Shown here: piece by piece, positions 11,915-12,537 of the stretch | Layout of the letters: each line of letters opens with the position of its first letter | Numbering within the stretch: the first letter of the stretch is position 1 | Source: Candidatus Woesearchaeota archaeon | Lineage (GTDB): Archaea; Nanoarchaeota; Nanoarchaeia; Woesearchaeales; CALCXY01 | DNA length: 12,537 nucleotides | Reading direction: 5' to 3' | NCBI GenBank assembly: GCA_030751555.1 | Contig: JASMFX010000119.1 | Span: 1-12,537, forward strand | Notes under the pieces: model-generated | Told to the model about the DNA's origin: nothing | The model's input: the letters and a program-made list of their open reading frames with translations, nothing else | The model's database searches: none | Position numbers and translations under genes: made by a program

Positions 11915-12537
11915 ATGAGACTCATAGAACCAGAAGTAAAGGGCGGTTTAGGAGTTCCATTAATAGTTGTAACTACCCAATCAAGTTCACATATCCCTCC
12001 AGAGTTTGAAAGAAGAGTAGCACTTAGAGATGATGAGGTACAAAGGTTTACTGCCTTACATACTGAGGAATTATATAATGGGGTACTAGAACTTGGAGGA
12101 GTTTTAGTTCCAGCACCAGTATCTCGTTTTCTAGTTCAACTTAACGCAAAAATCCAATCCACTGACCAAGGCTTAGAATATGATCGCAAAAAAAGATATG
12201 GAGCTTTTCTAAGAGAAAGTTGGACAGGAAATAAGGTTATGGATCCAACTTTAACTGATAAAGATGAGGCAGATATTTTCGTAAGTGTGTATGCTCCATT
12301 CATAGATTGTATAACAAAGCTCGTAGCACAGGCACAAAAAACTTGGGGCTACTCCATTTTAGTTGAAGGTCTCTCTTTTCCAGCGGCAAGCGTCAAAAGA
12401 AAAAGAAGAAACGCTGATATTTTTCTGGGCACCAGGGATTTCACAACAGCCAGTAGTTATTTAATCACCAAAACCCTAGAAACTCTAGCAGGCCTGAAAT
12501 ATAAAACTGGAGTTGATAATTATGGCTGGAATGGAGG
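11915..12537 (+). CDS. N-formylglutamate amidohydrolase-like protein, 5' part only
   Basis: The frame is open from ATG 11915 to the right edge, about 207 residues. The layout resembles the N-formylglutamate amidohydrolase (HutG-type) family. It has a first strand with TTQSSHIPPEFERR (20-33) where the family has P-H-S-G...P. LVPAPVSRFLVQLNA (63-77) stands for the S-R-x-x-x-D-L-N motif. YSILVEGLSFPAA (145-157) stands for the D-L-H-S motif, then NADIFLGTRDFTTASSYLI (165-183) and DNYGWNGG near the edge. Several canonical residues are changed: the D-L-H-S His is Leu, and SR..VDLNR reads SR..VQLNA. It may therefore have a different substrate or metal site, or belong to a sister family. Canonical members cleave N-formyl-glutamate to glutamate and formate. 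The start follows from the box A spacing. The C-terminus is missing. Confidence 0.55.
   Translation, partial: MRLIEPEVKGGLGVPLIVVTTQSSSHIPPEFERRVALRDDEVQRFTALHTEELYNGVLELGGVLVPAPVSRFLVQLNAKIQSTDQGLEYDRKKRYGAFLRESWTGNKVMDPTLTDKDEADIFVSVYAPFIDCITKLVAQAQKTWGYSILVEGLSFPAASVKRKRRNADIFLGTRDFTTASSYLITKTLETLAGLKYKTGVDNYGWNG

Overview
The window looks archaeal. Box A (TATA-like) elements sit about 26 nt upstream of most start codons with no room for a leader, the secF gene precedes an overlapping secD, and SecD/SecF carry archaeal-type motifs. AT-rich DNA, short intergenic gaps and divergent versions of core enzymes suggest a DPANN-type lineage (Woesearchaeota-like). That placement is inference from style, not from a marker gene. 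No rRNA, tRNA, CRISPR array, insertion sequence or integrase is visible, and no gene-free stretch exceeds about 200 bases.

Layout. Positions 1-456 hold the 3' end of an unidentified Cys-containing protein. It converges on a membrane-anchored SIMPL/DUF541 protein (460-1176, minus). Next are aspartate carbamoyltransferase pyrB (1246-2172, minus), a site-2-protease-like M50 membrane metalloprotease (2275-2862, plus), a GT-A glycosyltransferase (2872-3600, minus) and a small single-pass membrane protein (3692-4090, plus). CTP synthase pyrG (4204-5907) appears to be preceded by a 13-codon upstream ORF that ends in an ATGA overlap with it. secF (5940-7001) and secD (6991-8736) form the archaeal protein-export accessory pair. 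SecF carries an unusual His/Glu-rich duplicated N-terminal tail. SecD carries a PDZ-like domain and a dense block of N-glycosylation sequons. Two ATP-grasp genes follow (8813-9874 and 9915-10853), and the first looks circularly permuted. A CapA-like metallophosphatase (10870-11712, minus) comes next. Between capA and the last gene lies a compact two-hairpin element (about 11760-11863) that may be an independent small RNA. The right edge cuts an N-formylglutamate-amidohydrolase-like gene (11915 onward).

How the parts fit. pyrB and pyrG are two steps of pyrimidine nucleotide synthesis. SecDF, the S2P-like protease, the glycosyltransferase and the SIMPL protein all concern the cell envelope or export. 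The right-hand block (two ATP-grasp ligase-like proteins, CapA-like, amidohydrolase-like) could be a small peptide or amide metabolism cluster. Its genes lie on both strands with separate promoters, so this is a hypothesis only. The observations most worth checking are the pyrG upstream ORF, the permuted ATP-grasp, the candidate small RNA and the SecF His-rich tail.
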